49,750 bases of DNA from Limnobacter sp. CACIAM 66H1 (GTDB lineage: Bacteria; Pseudomonadota; Gammaproteobacteria; Burkholderiales; Burkholderiaceae_B). The DNA is taken from the NCBI RefSeq assembly GCF_001601825.1, contig NZ_LUJK01000021.1, positions 1 through 49,750 of the forward strand. Direction: 5' to 3'. This document shows, piece by piece, positions 18,017-27,391 of this stretch. The translations under genes and the position numbers were made by a program. The notes beneath the pieces were generated by a model that saw nothing but the letters and a program-made list of their open reading frames with translations, searched no databases and was not told the origin of the DNA. The stretch's first letter is position 1. Each line of letters begins with the position of its first letter.

Positions 18017-19294
18017 TCACAGAGGTACGCCCACAGGGCGGTCCTCTCCAATTCTGGCTTCCACATTGTACAGTCGCTGGTTGCGACGGTGCCAAAGAAT
18101 CACGAGGAGCATGGTGGCCATTACAAAACCACCGAACATCAAGATCACATTGTTCACGTGAACGTCGAAGCTGATCAAGATGGCGTAAATGCCAAGCATG
18201 GTCAACACTGAAATGTTCTCATTGAAGTTTTGAATGGCAATTGACCGGCCTGCGCTCATCAGTACATGGCCACGGTGTTGCAGCAGAGCATTCATGGGTA
18301 CTACGAAAAATCCGCTGAGCGCGCCGATCACCGTAATCAGCAGGTAGGCCATGCCTTGATTGTTCACCAACACCATGGTCATGCACACGATGCCCATCAG
18401 GATACCCATAGGCAGCACCAACATCGATTTTTTCAGGGGAATCATCTTGGCCGCGGCGACAGCACCAGCGGCTACGCCAAATGCACACACCCCTTGCAGA
18501 ATTGCGCCTTTGTCCAAGGGCAGGCCCAAGGCACTTTCAGCCCATTTCAGCACGATAAACTGAAGCGTGGCTCCAGCGCCCCAAAACAAAGTAGTCACTG
18601 CCAGTGAAATCTGGCCCAACTTGTCGTTCCACAACTGTTTCACACAGCCGTAGAACTTGCGAGTCATGATGATTGGATGATTTAACTGGGGTTCGTAACG
18701 CGCCCCAGTGTCAGGGATTTTGAAATTGAAAATGGCTGCGATCAGATAACCCGCAGTGATCACAAAAATGGCAGCCTCGGCTGGCGTATCCATATTGTCC
18801 GTGACACCCGGAATATGCAGTTGCATCAGATATTGGCTAGTACCCGGCGCAATCAATATGCCGCCAAGCACGGTGCCTAGAATAATCGACAGCACGGTGA
18901 GTCCTTCAATCCAGCCATTGGCTTCTACAAGCCTGTCGTGAGGTAGCAATTCAGTCAGGATGCCGTACTTGGCGGGTGAGTAGGCTGCGGCACCCAATCC
19001 AACCACCGCATAGGAGATCAGGGGGTGCACACCAAAAAACATCATCAGGCACCCAACGATTTTGATCGAGTTGGTGATCAGCATGACTCTGCCTTTCGGC
19101 AACGTGTCAGCAAAACCGCCCACAAAGGGTGCCAAAAGCACATAGGACACCACAAAGAAGAGTTTCAATAACGGCGTCATCCAGTCAGGCGACTGAATTT
19201 GAAACAGCAATGCGATCGCCGCAATCAAAAGTGCGTTGTCTGCGAGCGACGAGAAAAACTGCGCCGCCATGATGGTGTAAAAGCCGGGTTTCAT
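18017..19294 (-). CDS. lplT: Lysophospholipid transporter LplT (MFS)
   Basis: This inner-membrane major-facilitator protein flips lysophospholipids inward for re-acylation. The sequence shows about 12 hydrophobic segments over 425 aa. The N-terminal AAQFFSSLADNALLIAAIALL and APFVGGFADTLPKGRVM, plus AAAYSPAKYGILTELLP, are close to the LplT family. The companion acyltransferase Aas is not in the window and is not fused to the C-terminus. The start at 19294 has no clear Shine-Dalgarno. It converges on the udg gene and is divergent from alr. Confidence 0.9.
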   Translation of the reverse strand: MKPGFYTIMAAQFFSSLADNALLIAAIALLFQIQSPDWMTPLLKLFFVVSYVLLAPFVGGFADTLPKGRVMLITNSIKIVGCLMMFFGVHPLISYAVVGLGAAAYSPAKYGILTELLPHDRLVEANGWIEGLTVLSIILGTVLGGILIAPGTSQYLMQLHIPGVTDNMDTPAEAAIFVITAGYLIAAIFNFKIPDTGARYEPQLNHPIIMTRKFYGCVKQLWNDKLGQISLAVTTLFWGAGATLQFIVLKWAESALGLPLDKGAILQGVCAFGVAAGAVAAAKMIPLKKSMLVLPMGILMGIVCMTMVLVNNQGMAYLLITVIGALSGFFVVPMNALLQHRGHVLMSAGRSIAIQNFNENISVLTMLGIYAILISFDVHVNNVILMFGGFVMATMLLVILWHRRNQRLYNVEARIGEDRPVGVPL

Positions 19295-19453
19295 TCAACT
19301 GTGAATTGAGCGAAATCCATTTAGTGCGATTTCGCCGTTTCGCTGCTCGTTCAACGGTGTTGAGGCGTTATATCATATCCAGACGCTTCGCGTATTAAGC
19401 AATGCCTTTTTTACGAAGTTCAAGCCAACCCTTAAATCACCTGTTTCCCGCCC

Positions 19454-20551
19454 ATGCCTCGACCCATACGTGCAGCAGTCAATCCTGCAGCCATCTCCGC
19501 CAACATCAAAAGAATCAAGGAATTATTGGGCCCTGTGAAGTTGATGCCTGTGGTTAAAGCCAATGGCTATGGACATGGCTTGGAGAGAATCATTGATGGT
19601 TTGAAACAAGCCGACGCTTTGGCCATTTTGGAAATAGATGGTGCAGCGCGATTGCGCAATTTGGGCTGGAATAAGCCAATTGTGTTGCTCGAAGGCTGTT
19701 TTGATCAGGCCGATTTGGCGAAGGCTGAGAAACTGGGTTGTGACTGGGTTGTTCACAATCAGAACCAGTTGGATGATCTGGAGGTTGTTGCGCGTCACAT
19801 GCCGACCCACAAGCCTCGAATTTTCTTGAAGTTGAACACCGGCATGAATCGCTTGGGTTTTCAGCCAGTTGACGCCAAATCTGCCATTCAATGGCTCGAT
19901 GAATTCACCCTGAAACACGATTGGCCCACACCAGTTTTGATGACGCACTTTGCCAATGCAGACGAAGCTGAACCCAGGAGTCGCTTGCCTTTCGTCCAGC
20001 ACCAGCATCAAACCTTGCTGGGCTTAAAGCCCGCGCATTGGCAAAGCAGTTTGGCCAATTCTGCGGGTAGTTTGAATTTTCCGATGCTCGCAGGTGATAT
20101 TGCCCGCCCGGGCATTGCGATCTATGGAGCTACCCCTGGCCCCAACGCGGCCGCCAATTATGGATTGAAGCCGGCGATGACTTTCAGCAGCGAGATCATT
20201 TCGATCCAAAACGTGAGGAAAGGCGACCGGGTTGGTTACGGTTCTCGGTGGGAGGCTCGTGACAGTGGCCGAATCGCTGTGGTGGCCTGCGGTTATGCAG
20301 ATGGCTACCCCCGTCATGCGCCGGATGGAACTCCCACTTACGTAGAAGGACATGTGGCACCGGTCGCCGGCCGAGTATCGATGGACATGATGACCATCGA
20401 TGTCAGTCACATTCCGAATGCTGAGGTCGGCAGTGTGGTTGAGTTGTGGGGCGAACACATTCCTGTTGATGTTGTGGCCGACCGCTGTGGCACCATTGGC
20501 TATGAATTGTTGTGCGCGATTGCCCCTCGCGTGCCATTTTTAGAAGCCTAG
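19454..20551 (+). CDS. alr: Alanine racemase
   Basis: It interconverts L- and D-alanine to supply peptidoglycan synthesis. It is a PLP fold-type III enzyme with Lys35 in VVKANGYGHG as the cofactor Schiff base and Tyr262 in VGYGSRWEA as the second catalytic base. GRVSMDMMTIDVSH is the family motif near the C-terminus. Length (365 aa) is normal. The 159-bp spacer from lplT holds an inverted repeat (CGAAATC 19311-19317, GATTTCG 19328-19334) and presumably both promoters. Confidence 0.95.
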   Translation: MPRPIRAAVNPAAISANIKRIKELLGPVKLMPVVKANGYGHGLERIIDGLKQADALAILEIDGAARLRNLGWNKPIVLLEGCFDQADLAKAEKLGCDWVVHNQNQLDDLEVVARHMPTHKPRIFLKLNTGMNRLGFQPVDAKSAIQWLDEFTLKHDWPTPVLMTHFANADEAEPRSRLPFVQHQHQTLLGLKPAHWQSSLANSAGSLNFPMLAGDIARPGIAIYGATPGPNAAANYGLKPAMTFSSEIISIQNVRKGDRVGYGSRWEARDSGRIAVVACGYADGYPRHAPDGTPTYVEGHVAPVAGRVSMDMMTIDVSHIPNAEVGSVVELWGEHIPVDVVADRCGTIGYELLCAIAPRVPFLEA

Positions 20552-20572
20552 TCGCTGAAGGGACATGCTGTT

Positions 20573-21955
20573 TTGGTTAAAAGTAAAAGTCAATATCAAT
20601 GCACTGAATGCGGTGCGGTGTTTGCCAAATGGCAGGGTCAGTGCACGGATTGCAGCAGTTGGAATACTTTGGTGGAGTCGGTTGTTAGCAACGCTGCGCC
20701 TCCAAAACACAGTCGCTTCGCAGCGCTGGCTGCGCAAAGCAGCAGTGTAATCAGGCTTTCCGAAATTCAGGCGCAAGACCACCCGCGTTTCAGCAGTGGT
20801 GTACCCGAATTTGATCGTGTGCTGGGCGGCGGCATGGTCCCGGGTATGGTGGTATTGCTCGGCGGCGATCCTGGCATTGGTAAATCCACCTTGCTCTTGC
20901 AGTCCATGGTGACGCTGGCCAAAACCACATCGGCTTTGTATGTTAGCGGTGAAGAATCTGCCGGGCAGATTGCCCTGCGCGCCCAACGGCTTGGGCTGGA
21001 ACACACCAACCTGAATGTACTGACAGAAATTCAGCTGGAGCAAATTGTTGCCCAGCTTGAAACGCACAAACCTCAAGTGTTGGTGATTGACTCCATTCAA
21101 ACCCTGTACACCAGCGAGTTGAGCGCTGCGCCGGGATCGGTCAGCCAGGTACGCGAATGTGCAAGCCAGCTGACACGGCTTGCAAAGGCCATGGGGATTA
21201 CCACCATTTTGGTGGGCCATGTCACCAAAGAGGGCACACTGGCCGGGCCGCGTGTGCTTGAACACATTGTCGACACGGTCCTTTATTTCGAAGGGGATTC
21301 ACAATCTTCATTCCGTCTGGTGCGCGCATTTAAAAACCGGTTTGGTGCAGTGAATGAGCTGGGTGTGTTTGCCATGACTGACCGTGGTTTGAAAGGCGTT
21401 AACAACCCCTCAGCCCTGTTTTTGTCGCAGACCGCTGAATGGGTGGCCGGTTCCTGTGTAATGTGCACGCAAGAAGGCGCCAGGCCATTGCTGGTTGAAA
21501 TTCAGGCCTTGGTGGATTCCTCACATTCACCATCACCGCGCAGGTTATCGGTTGGGCTTGAACAAAACCGCTTGGCCATGTTGTTGGCGGTGATGCATCG
21601 CCACGCGGGTCTGCAGTTTTTTGATCAGGATATTTTTATCAATGCAGTGGGCGGTGTGCGAATTTCAGAACCTGCTGCCGATCTTGCAATTGTTCTGGCG
21701 ATGGTCTCGTCGCTGAGAAACAAACGTTTGCCCAAAGAGTTGGTGGTGTTTGGCGAAATCGGCTTGTCTGGTGAATTGCGCCCGGCGCCGCGTGGGCAGG
21801 AAAGGCTGCGCGAAGCTGCCAAACTCGGCTTTACCCATGCGATTGTGCCTGCGAGCAACGCACCCAAGCAGCCCATAGACGGAATTGAAGTGATTGGCGT
21901 GGATCGCGTGGAGAAGGCGCTTGCCGCGCTGAGAGACAAGCTGGATTGCTTTTGA
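20573..21955 (+). CDS. radA: DNA repair protein RadA
   Basis: RadA processes recombination intermediates as a RecA-like branch-migration helicase. The N-terminal zinc finger is CTECG...CTDC (residues 10-29). Then come Walker A GGDPGIGKST, the RadA-specific FKNRFGAVNELG, and a Lon-like C-terminal domain (VGGVRISEPAADLAI, FGEIGLSGELRP). The start is a TTG at 20573 with GAAGGGA 9 bp upstream; no ATG gives the zinc finger in frame. Length is 460 aa. It follows alr by 21 bp. Confidence 0.94.
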   Translation: MVKSKSQYQCTECGAVFAKWQGQCTDCSSWNTLVESVVSNAAPPKHSRFAALAAQSSSVIRLSEIQAQDHPRFSSGVPEFDRVLGGGMVPGMVVLLGGDPGIGKSTLLLQSMVTLAKTTSALYVSGEESAGQIALRAQRLGLEHTNLNVLTEIQLEQIVAQLETHKPQVLVIDSIQTLYTSELSAAPGSVSQVRECASQLTRLAKAMGITTILVGHVTKEGTLAGPRVLEHIVDTVLYFEGDSQSSFRLVRAFKNRFGAVNELGVFAMTDRGLKGVNNPSALFLSQTAEWVAGSCVMCTQEGARPLLVEIQALVDSSHSPSPRRLSVGLEQNRLAMLLAVMHRHAGLQFFDQDIFINAVGGVRISEPAADLAIVLAMVSSLRNKRLPKELVVFGEIGLSGELRPAPRGQERLREAAKLGFTHAIVPASNAPKQPIDGIEVIGVDRVEKALAALRDKLDCF

Positions 21956-21967
21956 CTTGACCTGTGA

Positions 21968-21998
21968 TTGATACGACAATTGCGCAGATAACTATAAA
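21968..21998 (+). promoter_or_regulatory. Putative promoter of the RND operon
   Basis: TTGATA (21968-21973, 5/6) and TATAAA (21993-21998, 5/6) are separated by 19 bp, in the 63-bp gap between radA and the adaptor gene. The spacing is slightly long. Confidence 0.4.
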
Positions 21999-22018
21999 TT
22001 CACTCTATTGAGCGATCC

Positions 22019-23119
22019 ATGTCCAAAAGCCGTTTATTCCTGCCTGTTGTGTGGGCCACCGTGGGCTCGCTTATGCTGGCAGCCTGTTCCCGACCTGAAA
22101 TAGACACCACTGAGGTGATTAGACCTGTTCGGGTGTTGGAACTTCAGGCTGGAGGCAGCACTTTTGAAGAAAGTTTTCCCGGTCAAATCGAACCTCGTTT
22201 TCAGGCAAAACTCAGCTTTCAAGTGGGTGGGAAATTGGCGTCGCGCCTGGTGGACATTGGAGACAAGGTTTCCAAAGGTCAGGTACTGGCCAAAATTGAT
22301 CCTCAGGATTTGAGTCTTGCCTTGCAGGCAGCTCAGGCGCAATTCGATGCCGCAGCCACAGAGCATGCTCAGTTGAAAACTGATCTGGACCGAGCCAAGA
22401 CCCTGAAACAACAAAATTTTATCAGTCAGGCCGAGCTTGATCGTCGACAACTGGCCTTCGATGCTGCGGGCAGTCGCTTGAGTCAGGCTCGCGCCCAGTT
22501 GAGTGCGCAGGCCAATCAGCGGGAATATGGCGATCTGCGTGCTCCGGGCAGTGGTGTCATTTCCAGTGTGTATGCCGAAGTAGGGCAGGTGTTGGCGCCC
22601 GGCCAGGCTGTGGTCCAGTGGGCTGATGAGAATGATGTCCAGGTCAGCATGGCCGTACCCGAGAGCCGGGTCAGTGCGATCAAGCCTGGTCAGGATGCGC
22701 GCGTCTTGCTTTGGTCTGGTCAACAGTCTTTGGATGCAAAAGTGCGGGAAGTTTCCCCGGTGGCAGATCCGGTGACACGCACGTTTGCGGTGTTACTGGA
22801 TCTCAACGACCCAGCCAGAATATCCCGTTTTGGAATGAGTGCGACAGTGCAGTTTTCAACTGCCGTCAAGTCGACCGCATTCAAGCTTCCAATTTCAGCC
22901 CTGGTGGCTGAGCACACTGGTGCTTTCGTGTGGGTATTCGATGAAAAACAGGGTGTGGTCAACAAACGGATTGTTCAACCCCATGACGTCTCTGAAAGCG
23001 ACTTTCTGGTCAAAGACGGCCTAAACAATGGCGAGTTGATTGTCACTGCCGGCACCCATGTTCTGAACGAAGGCCAAAAGGTTCGTCGCTTCATCGAAAC
23101 GAGCGACCTTTCAAAATGA
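22019..23119 (+). CDS. RND efflux periplasmic adaptor (membrane fusion) lipoprotein
   Basis: It bridges an inner-membrane RND pump to an outer-membrane channel. A lipoprotein signal with lipobox LAAC puts the lipid-modified Cys at residue 23. A biotinyl-lipoyl-like half (LSFQVGGKLASRLVDIGDKV), an alpha-hairpin rich in Ala/Gln (about 95-165), the second lipoyl half (LRAPGSGVISSV) and a beta-barrel domain follow. Length is 366 aa. Its stop overlaps the permease start by 4 bp (ATGA). The substrate cannot be read from sequence. Confidence 0.9.
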   Translation: MSKSRLFLPVVWATVGSLMLAACSRPEIDTTEVIRPVRVLELQAGGSTFEESFPGQIEPRFQAKLSFQVGGKLASRLVDIGDKVSKGQVLAKIDPQDLSLALQAAQAQFDAAATEHAQLKTDLDRAKTLKQQNFISQAELDRRQLAFDAAGSRLSQARAQLSAQANQREYGDLRAPGSGVISSVYAEVGQVLAPGQAVVQWADENDVQVSMAVPESRVSAIKPGQDARVLLWSGQQSLDAKVREVSPVADPVTRTFAVLLDLNDPARISRFGMSATVQFSTAVKSTAFKLPISALVAEHTGAFVWVFDEKQGVVNKRIVQPHDVSESDFLVKDGLNNGELIVTAGTHVLNEGQKVRRFIETSDLSK

Positions 23120-26100
23120 GAAAAATCAACCTATCGCGTTGGGCGCTTGAGAACCAGCCATTGGTTCGTTATCTCTTGGCCGTGTTCATTTTCGCCGGAG
23201 TCGCTGCATTTTTCTCTTTGGGTCAGGAAGAGGACCCGCCCTTCGTGTTTCGAGGCATGGTGGTGCGTGCTTACTGGCCAGGTGCAACAGCGATGCAAAT
23301 GGGTCAACAGGTGGCCGACCCGATCGAAAAGGTGATTCAGGAAATTCCTTACGCCTACAAAATTCGCTCGTATTCCAAGCCTGGTGAAACCGTCATTTTT
23401 CTTCAACTGGACGATAGCGCGCCGCCCAAGCAAGTGTCCGACATCTGGTACACCACTCGAAAACGGGTCAGCGACATGGCCGGAACACTGCCGCGTGGTG
23501 TGGTAGGGCCATTTTTCAACGATGAGTTTGGCGACACTTTTGGGGTGTTGCTTGCATTCTCTGCAGATGGATTCAAGTACGCGGAGCTTAAGGACTTCGT
23601 GACACAGGTACGTCAGGAAATGCTCAAAGTGCCTGATGTGGCCAAGGTGCAGTTATTTGGCGTTCAACCAGAGAAAGTGTTTATCGACGTCTCGCATTAC
23701 AAAATCGCGCAATTGGGTATTTCCGCGCAAGACATTTTCAATCAAATCAACAGCCAGAATGCCGTGACTTCTCAGGGTGTTTTGAGCCTGGATGATCAAA
23801 AAGTGTGGTCAAGGGTACAGGGTCAGTTTGAGTCTATTGAAGATCTTGCCAACCTGCCGATTCGGGCGGGAAAGAACACACTCCTGCTCAAAGACATCGC
23901 CCATGTTCATCGCGGCTATCAAGATCCGCCGGTGTCCAAAATGCGCTTCAATGGCAAAGAGGTGATCGGCTTGGGGATTTCCATGGTCAATGGTGGCGAT
24001 ATCATCCGCCTTGGCCAAGAACTGGAAAAAGTTGAGCGCCGCATACTGGCTGAACTTCCCGTAGGCATTGAGCTTCAGCGCGTGGCAGATCAGCCCAAAT
24101 CAGTCAGTACCTCGGTCAATGAGTTTGTGAAAGTACTGATTGAGGCGATTGTGATTGTGCTGGCAGTCAGCTTTTTGAGTTTGGGGCTGCACAGCAAACC
24201 TTTTCGAATTGACACCCGACCGGGCTTGGTCGTTGCGCTGACCATTCCTCTTGTGCTGGCACTTACCTTTTTGGCGATGTCGTTTTTCAACATTAACCTG
24301 CACAAAATTTCGCTGGGCGCGCTGATTATCGCCCTGGGTTTGTTGGTGGACGACGCAATCATCGCGGTTGAAATGATGGTTCGCAAGCTTGAAGAGGGTT
24401 ATTCGCGTTTTGACGCGGCTATTTTTGCTTACGACTCCACAGCGATTCCCATGCTGACAGGCACCTTGATTACAGCAGTGGGCTTTCTGCCCATTGCCTT
24501 GGCGCAATCGGCAGCGGGGGAATACACCTATTCAATTTTTGCGGTGACCGCCATTGCCTTGGTGTTGTCTTGGTTTGTCGCAGTTATTTTTGTGCCTTAC
24601 ATTGGCTATTGGTTGCTTAAAAAGCCAAAAGACGGTCAAGGCCACACGGAGGTGTTCGACACACCGTTTTATCAGCGATTCCGTCGCTGGATTGAGGTGT
24701 GCGTTAACCACCGCTGGATCACAATATCGGTCACCGTGCTGGCTTTTATCGGTGGCGGCTATTCTTTCAAATTCATTGAACAGCAGTTTTTCCCTGATTC
24801 CAATCGACTGGAAATCATGGTGAATTTGTGGTTGCCCGAGGGCACCGCATTTGAGGAAACTGAAAAACAGGCGATCAAGCTTGAGCAGTGGTTGGCCAAG
24901 CAACCCGAAGTGCAGGGCTATGCCAGTTTTGTGGGTGATGGCGCGCCGCGTTTTTACCTGTCGCTGGATCAAAAATTTGTGCAAAGCAATTTGGCCGAGT
25001 TGATTGTCATTCCCAAAACATTCGAAGACCGGGAAATACTTCGGGGCAAACTGAAAGCGCATCTGGAAGGTAACTTCCCCGACATTCGCCCGCGAATTAC
25101 CTTGTTGCCCAACGGCCCGCCCGTCACTTATCCCGTTCAGTTTGTGGTGCAGGGCCCGGATCCCCGCGTGGTGCGAGTGGTGGCCGACAAGGTGAAAGAG
25201 GCGGTTGCCTCCAGCGAATACACTCGCGGCACGCACGACAACTGGAATGAAAACATCAAGGTGATGAAGGTTGAGGTAGACCAGGCCCGCGCACGCGCTT
25301 TGGGGGTTAGCAGCCAAAGTATTGCGGAGTCCTCGCATGTCATTTTGTCAGGCGCAACCATTGGGCAGTACCGGGAAAATAATCGCCTGATCGATATTGT
25401 GTTTCGCAACCCTGAAAGCGAACGCGACACCCTGGCTGAACTCATGAATGCCAACGTTCCCACAGCAAGTGGTGCCTATGTTCCCTTGTCCCAAGTGGGC
25501 AATGTCACCATGAGCTTTGAGCCTGGTGTTATTTGGCGTGAGGGCGGTGAGTTTGGAATTACTGTAAAGGCCGATGTGGTCTCCGGTATTCAGGGTACTA
25601 CTGTGGCTTTGGCCATGAACAAGGCCCTCGACCCTCTTCGCGCAGAGTTACCGCTGGGTGTCTCGGTGAATCTGGATGGCCTTGCCGCTGACTCTGGCAA
25701 GGCCCAGCAGTCGATCATGGCCAATGTGCCTTTGATGCTGTTTATTGTGCTTACCTTGCTGATGTTGCAACTGAAAAGCTTTGGCCGGACCTTGCTGGTC
25801 TACTTCACCGGCCCGTTGGGCATTATCGGTGCAGCTTTGGCCTTGATCATCACCGCACGCCCGTTTGGTTTCGTCGCACAACTGGGCGTGATTGCCTTGT
25901 TCGGGATGATCATTCGAAATTCGGTTATTTTGGTGGACCAAATCGAGCAAGACAGGGCGGCTGGCGTAGATCCCCATGAGGCCATCATTGGCTCGACCAT
26001 TCGGCGCTCTCGACCAATTTTACTGACTGCAGCGGCTGCCGTACTGGCCATGATCCCATTAATGCGTTCGCAGTTTTGGGGGCCCATGGCGGTGGCGATT

Positions 26101-26193
26101 ATGGGTGGGTTGATTGTGGCTACTCTGTTAACCCTGTTTTTCCTGCCAGCGCTGTACGCTGCAGCTTATCGAATTCGCAAACCCAAGTTGTAA
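23116..26193 (+). CDS. RND efflux transporter permease
   Basis: This 1025-aa inner-membrane proton-driven exporter has the RND layout: a first helix near residue 20, a large periplasmic loop, a bundle of helices (about 330-530), a second loop and a C-terminal bundle (about 860-1015). The proton-relay Asp pair lies in GLLVDDAIIAVE. The motif EEDPPFVFRGMVVRAYWPGA is typical of a subgroup of HAE-type pumps often paired with lipoprotein adaptors. It could export drugs, dyes or metabolites; heavy-metal type is less likely. No outer-membrane factor gene follows, so a channel encoded elsewhere must be shared. Confidence 0.92.
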   Translation: MRKINLSRWALENQPLVRYLLAVFIFAGVAAFFSLGQEEDPPFVFRGMVVRAYWPGATAMQMGQQVADPIEKVIQEIPYAYKIRSYSKPGETVIFLQLDDSAPPKQVSDIWYTTRKRVSDMAGTLPRGVVGPFFNDEFGDTFGVLLAFSADGFKYAELKDFVTQVRQEMLKVPDVAKVQLFGVQPEKVFIDVSHYKIAQLGISAQDIFNQINSQNAVTSQGVLSLDDQKVWSRVQGQFESIEDLANLPIRAGKNTLLLKDIAHVHRGYQDPPVSKMRFNGKEVIGLGISMVNGGDIIRLGQELEKVERRILAELPVGIELQRVADQPKSVSTSVNEFVKVLIEAIVIVLAVSFLSLGLHSKPFRIDTRPGLVVALTIPLVLALTFLAMSFFNINLHKISLGALIIALGLLVDDAIIAVEMMVRKLEEGYSRFDAAIFAYDSTAIPMLTGTLITAVGFLPIALAQSAAGEYTYSIFAVTAIALVLSWFVAVIFVPYIGYWLLKKPKDGQGHTEVFDTPFYQRFRRWIEVCVNHRWITISVTVLAFIGGGYSFKFIEQQFFPDSNRLEIMVNLWLPEGTAFEETEKQAIKLEQWLAKQPEVQGYASFVGDGAPRFYLSLDQKFVQSNLAELIVIPKTFEDREILRGKLKAHLEGNFPDIRPRITLLPNGPPVTYPVQFVVQGPDPRVVRVVADKVKEAVASSEYTRGTHDNWNENIKVMKVEVDQARARALGVSSQSIAESSHVILSGATIGQYRENNRLIDIVFRNPESERDTLAELMNANVPTASGAYVPLSQVGNVTMSFEPGVIWREGGEFGITVKADVVSGIQGTTVALAMNKALDPLRAELPLGVSVNLDGLAADSGKAQQSIMANVPLMLFIVLTLLMLQLKSFGRTLLVYFTGPLGIIGAALALIITARPFGFVAQLGVIALFGMIIRNSVILVDQIEQDRAAGVDPHEAIIGSTIRRSRPILLTAAAAVLAMIPLMRSQFWGPMAVAIMGGLIVATLLTLFFLPALYAAAYRIRKPKL

Positions 26194-26207
26194 ACCGGGG
26201 CCGGAAA

Positions 26208-27053
26208 TTACCGCCTCAGTACTTGTGTTGTCCATGCAATGCTGAATTTCTTGAACGGGGTGATGATTTTTTGCTCGGTCAATAAACGGTAGCCAGCGGC
26301 TTGGTGCACTTTCAGTTCGGCAGCACGCATGCGGAACAGCGCCCGCAATGGCCTTAAGACAAGACGCTGGTCTGCAGGCATGTTTCTCCAGGCTGCGTTG
26401 GCTTTTTCAAGCAGATGCACACCCACCTCGCTGAACAGGGTTGTACTGGCCTCGTTGTGTTCCCTGCGTTTGATTTGCTCTGCTGTTACCCCGTGTTTGG
26501 CCAGCAATTCAAAAGGCAAGGGCTGAAACCCCTGATCCAGGTACTTCGCCAGCCTGAGCAACTGGCACAGACGGATGGCTGAAGTCCAGAATTCCAGCAA
26601 CTGTGTGCAATCTGTAATTGAATTTTCAAAACGGGCCTGAACCAGTTGGCCCCAAGGTCTGGTCTCCAGCAGCACGTCGTTGTGCCAATCTGCCATGCTG
26701 TTGTAACGCTTGGGCTCGCATCCGCTGGCCACCCGGTTAATCAATTCGCCCCACTGCTCGGCTGGTAGTGTGGCAATCACGGGTTTTGATATCGCAGTAA
26801 TGACCGGGTGAGGGTTGCTGTTGACCCCGGCGTTGGCAAGGGCGTTTTGCCACCAGCCCAGTTTGACCTGTGTCAAGCCAGCCTCCAGCTGCTTCAGGCA
26901 AGCCTGCCGCAACTCGTGATTCAGGGTGAAGCAACCAAGCCAAAATGCTTTCAGTTCCTCGGTTTGAAACAGGGTTGCGTAGTGCAGGGAGGCGGTTTCC
27001 CCGCTTACTTTCTCGCGGCAGTAGGCAAGCGGGTTTTCTAGAGATACAGCCAT
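26208..27053 (-). CDS. Squalene/phytoene synthase-like protein lacking the catalytic Asp motifs
   Basis: The 281-aa sequence follows the squalene/phytoene synthase fold. NPLAYCREK and ASLHYATLF match the usual YCR...SFYYSFLF start, KLGWWQNAL matches the ...KLAWWRDEI helix, and LPFELLAKHGVTAEQI matches LPxDELxxFGVT. However, where the first DxxxD motif should be, around residues 46-52, the sequence reads HELRQAC. The second motif region (about 189-197) reads RLAKYLDQG. It is therefore probably not a prenyl synthase and may have a structural or assembly role, as in the related NDUFAF6 group; that is inference. AGAAGGTGA precedes the start. It is divergent from tRNA-Leu. Confidence 0.75.
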   Translation of the reverse strand: MAVSLENPLAYCREKVSGETASLHYATLFQTEELKAFWLGCFTLNHELRQACLKQLEAGLTQVKLGWWQNALANAGVNSNPHPVITAISKPVIATLPAEQWGELINRVASGCEPKRYNSMADWHNDVLLETRPWGQLVQARFENSITDCTQLLEFWTSAIRLCQLLRLAKYLDQGFQPLPFELLAKHGVTAEQIKRREHNEASTTLFSEVGVHLLEKANAAWRNMPADQRLVLRPLRALFRMRAAELKVHQAAGYRLLTEQKIITPFKKFSIAWTTQVLRR

Positions 27054-27122
27054 GTCACCTTCTAATTGGGGGTAATGCAGTCAATAAATGACATTGTAAG
27101 GGCTTCAAAGTTAAAATCGGGC

Positions 27123-27128
27123 TATAAT
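27123..27128 (+). promoter_or_regulatory. -10 box of tRNA-Leu promoter
   Basis: A perfect TATAAT lies 13 bp before the tRNA-Leu 5' end, followed by a GC-rich discriminator (GCGCGCC), a pattern typical of stringently controlled tRNA promoters. The -35 is poor. Confidence 0.55.
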
Positions 27129-27140
27129 GCGCGCCTGCAT

Positions 27141-27225
27141 GCGGATGTGGCGAAATTGGTAGACGCACCAGATTTAGGTTCTGGCGTAGCAATACGTGAA
27201 GGTTCGAGTCCTTTCATCCGCACCA
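27141..27225 (+). tRNA. tRNA-Leu (UAG anticodon)
   Basis: The acceptor stem GCGGATG pairs with CATCCGC and the CCA end is encoded. The anticodon stem CCAGA/TCTGG holds loop TTTAGGT with anticodon TAG. A long variable arm and the GGTTCGAGTCC T-arm fit a class II leucine tRNA of 85 nt. Confidence 0.95.
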
Positions 27226-27349
27226 CCCCTCTTGTGCCCCGGTGATATCGCTTCTGGGGCGGTCCAGTTTTACCAAGCCCCCGCCAAAGCAGCTTCATAC
27301 TTGTGTAAGATATCGGCAATTGTAGAGCCTTTACGCCCATTAACCACCC

Positions 27350-27370
27350 CCTTGGCCAACCTTGCCAAGG
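27350..27370 (+). other. Hairpin in the tig leader
   Basis: CCTTGGC (27350-27356) pairs with GCCAAGG (27364-27370) across a 7-nt loop, ending 21 bp before the tig start. No T-run follows, so it is not a terminator. It could affect message stability or ribosome access. Confidence 0.35.
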
Positions 27371-27391
27371 CAACTAGTTCAAGAGTTCCAA

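Noticed and set aside
27122-27373. 83-aa minus-strand frame over tRNA-Leu
   Set aside because: The GLEPSRIATPEPKSGAS stretch is the antisense translation of the tRNA; no independent support.
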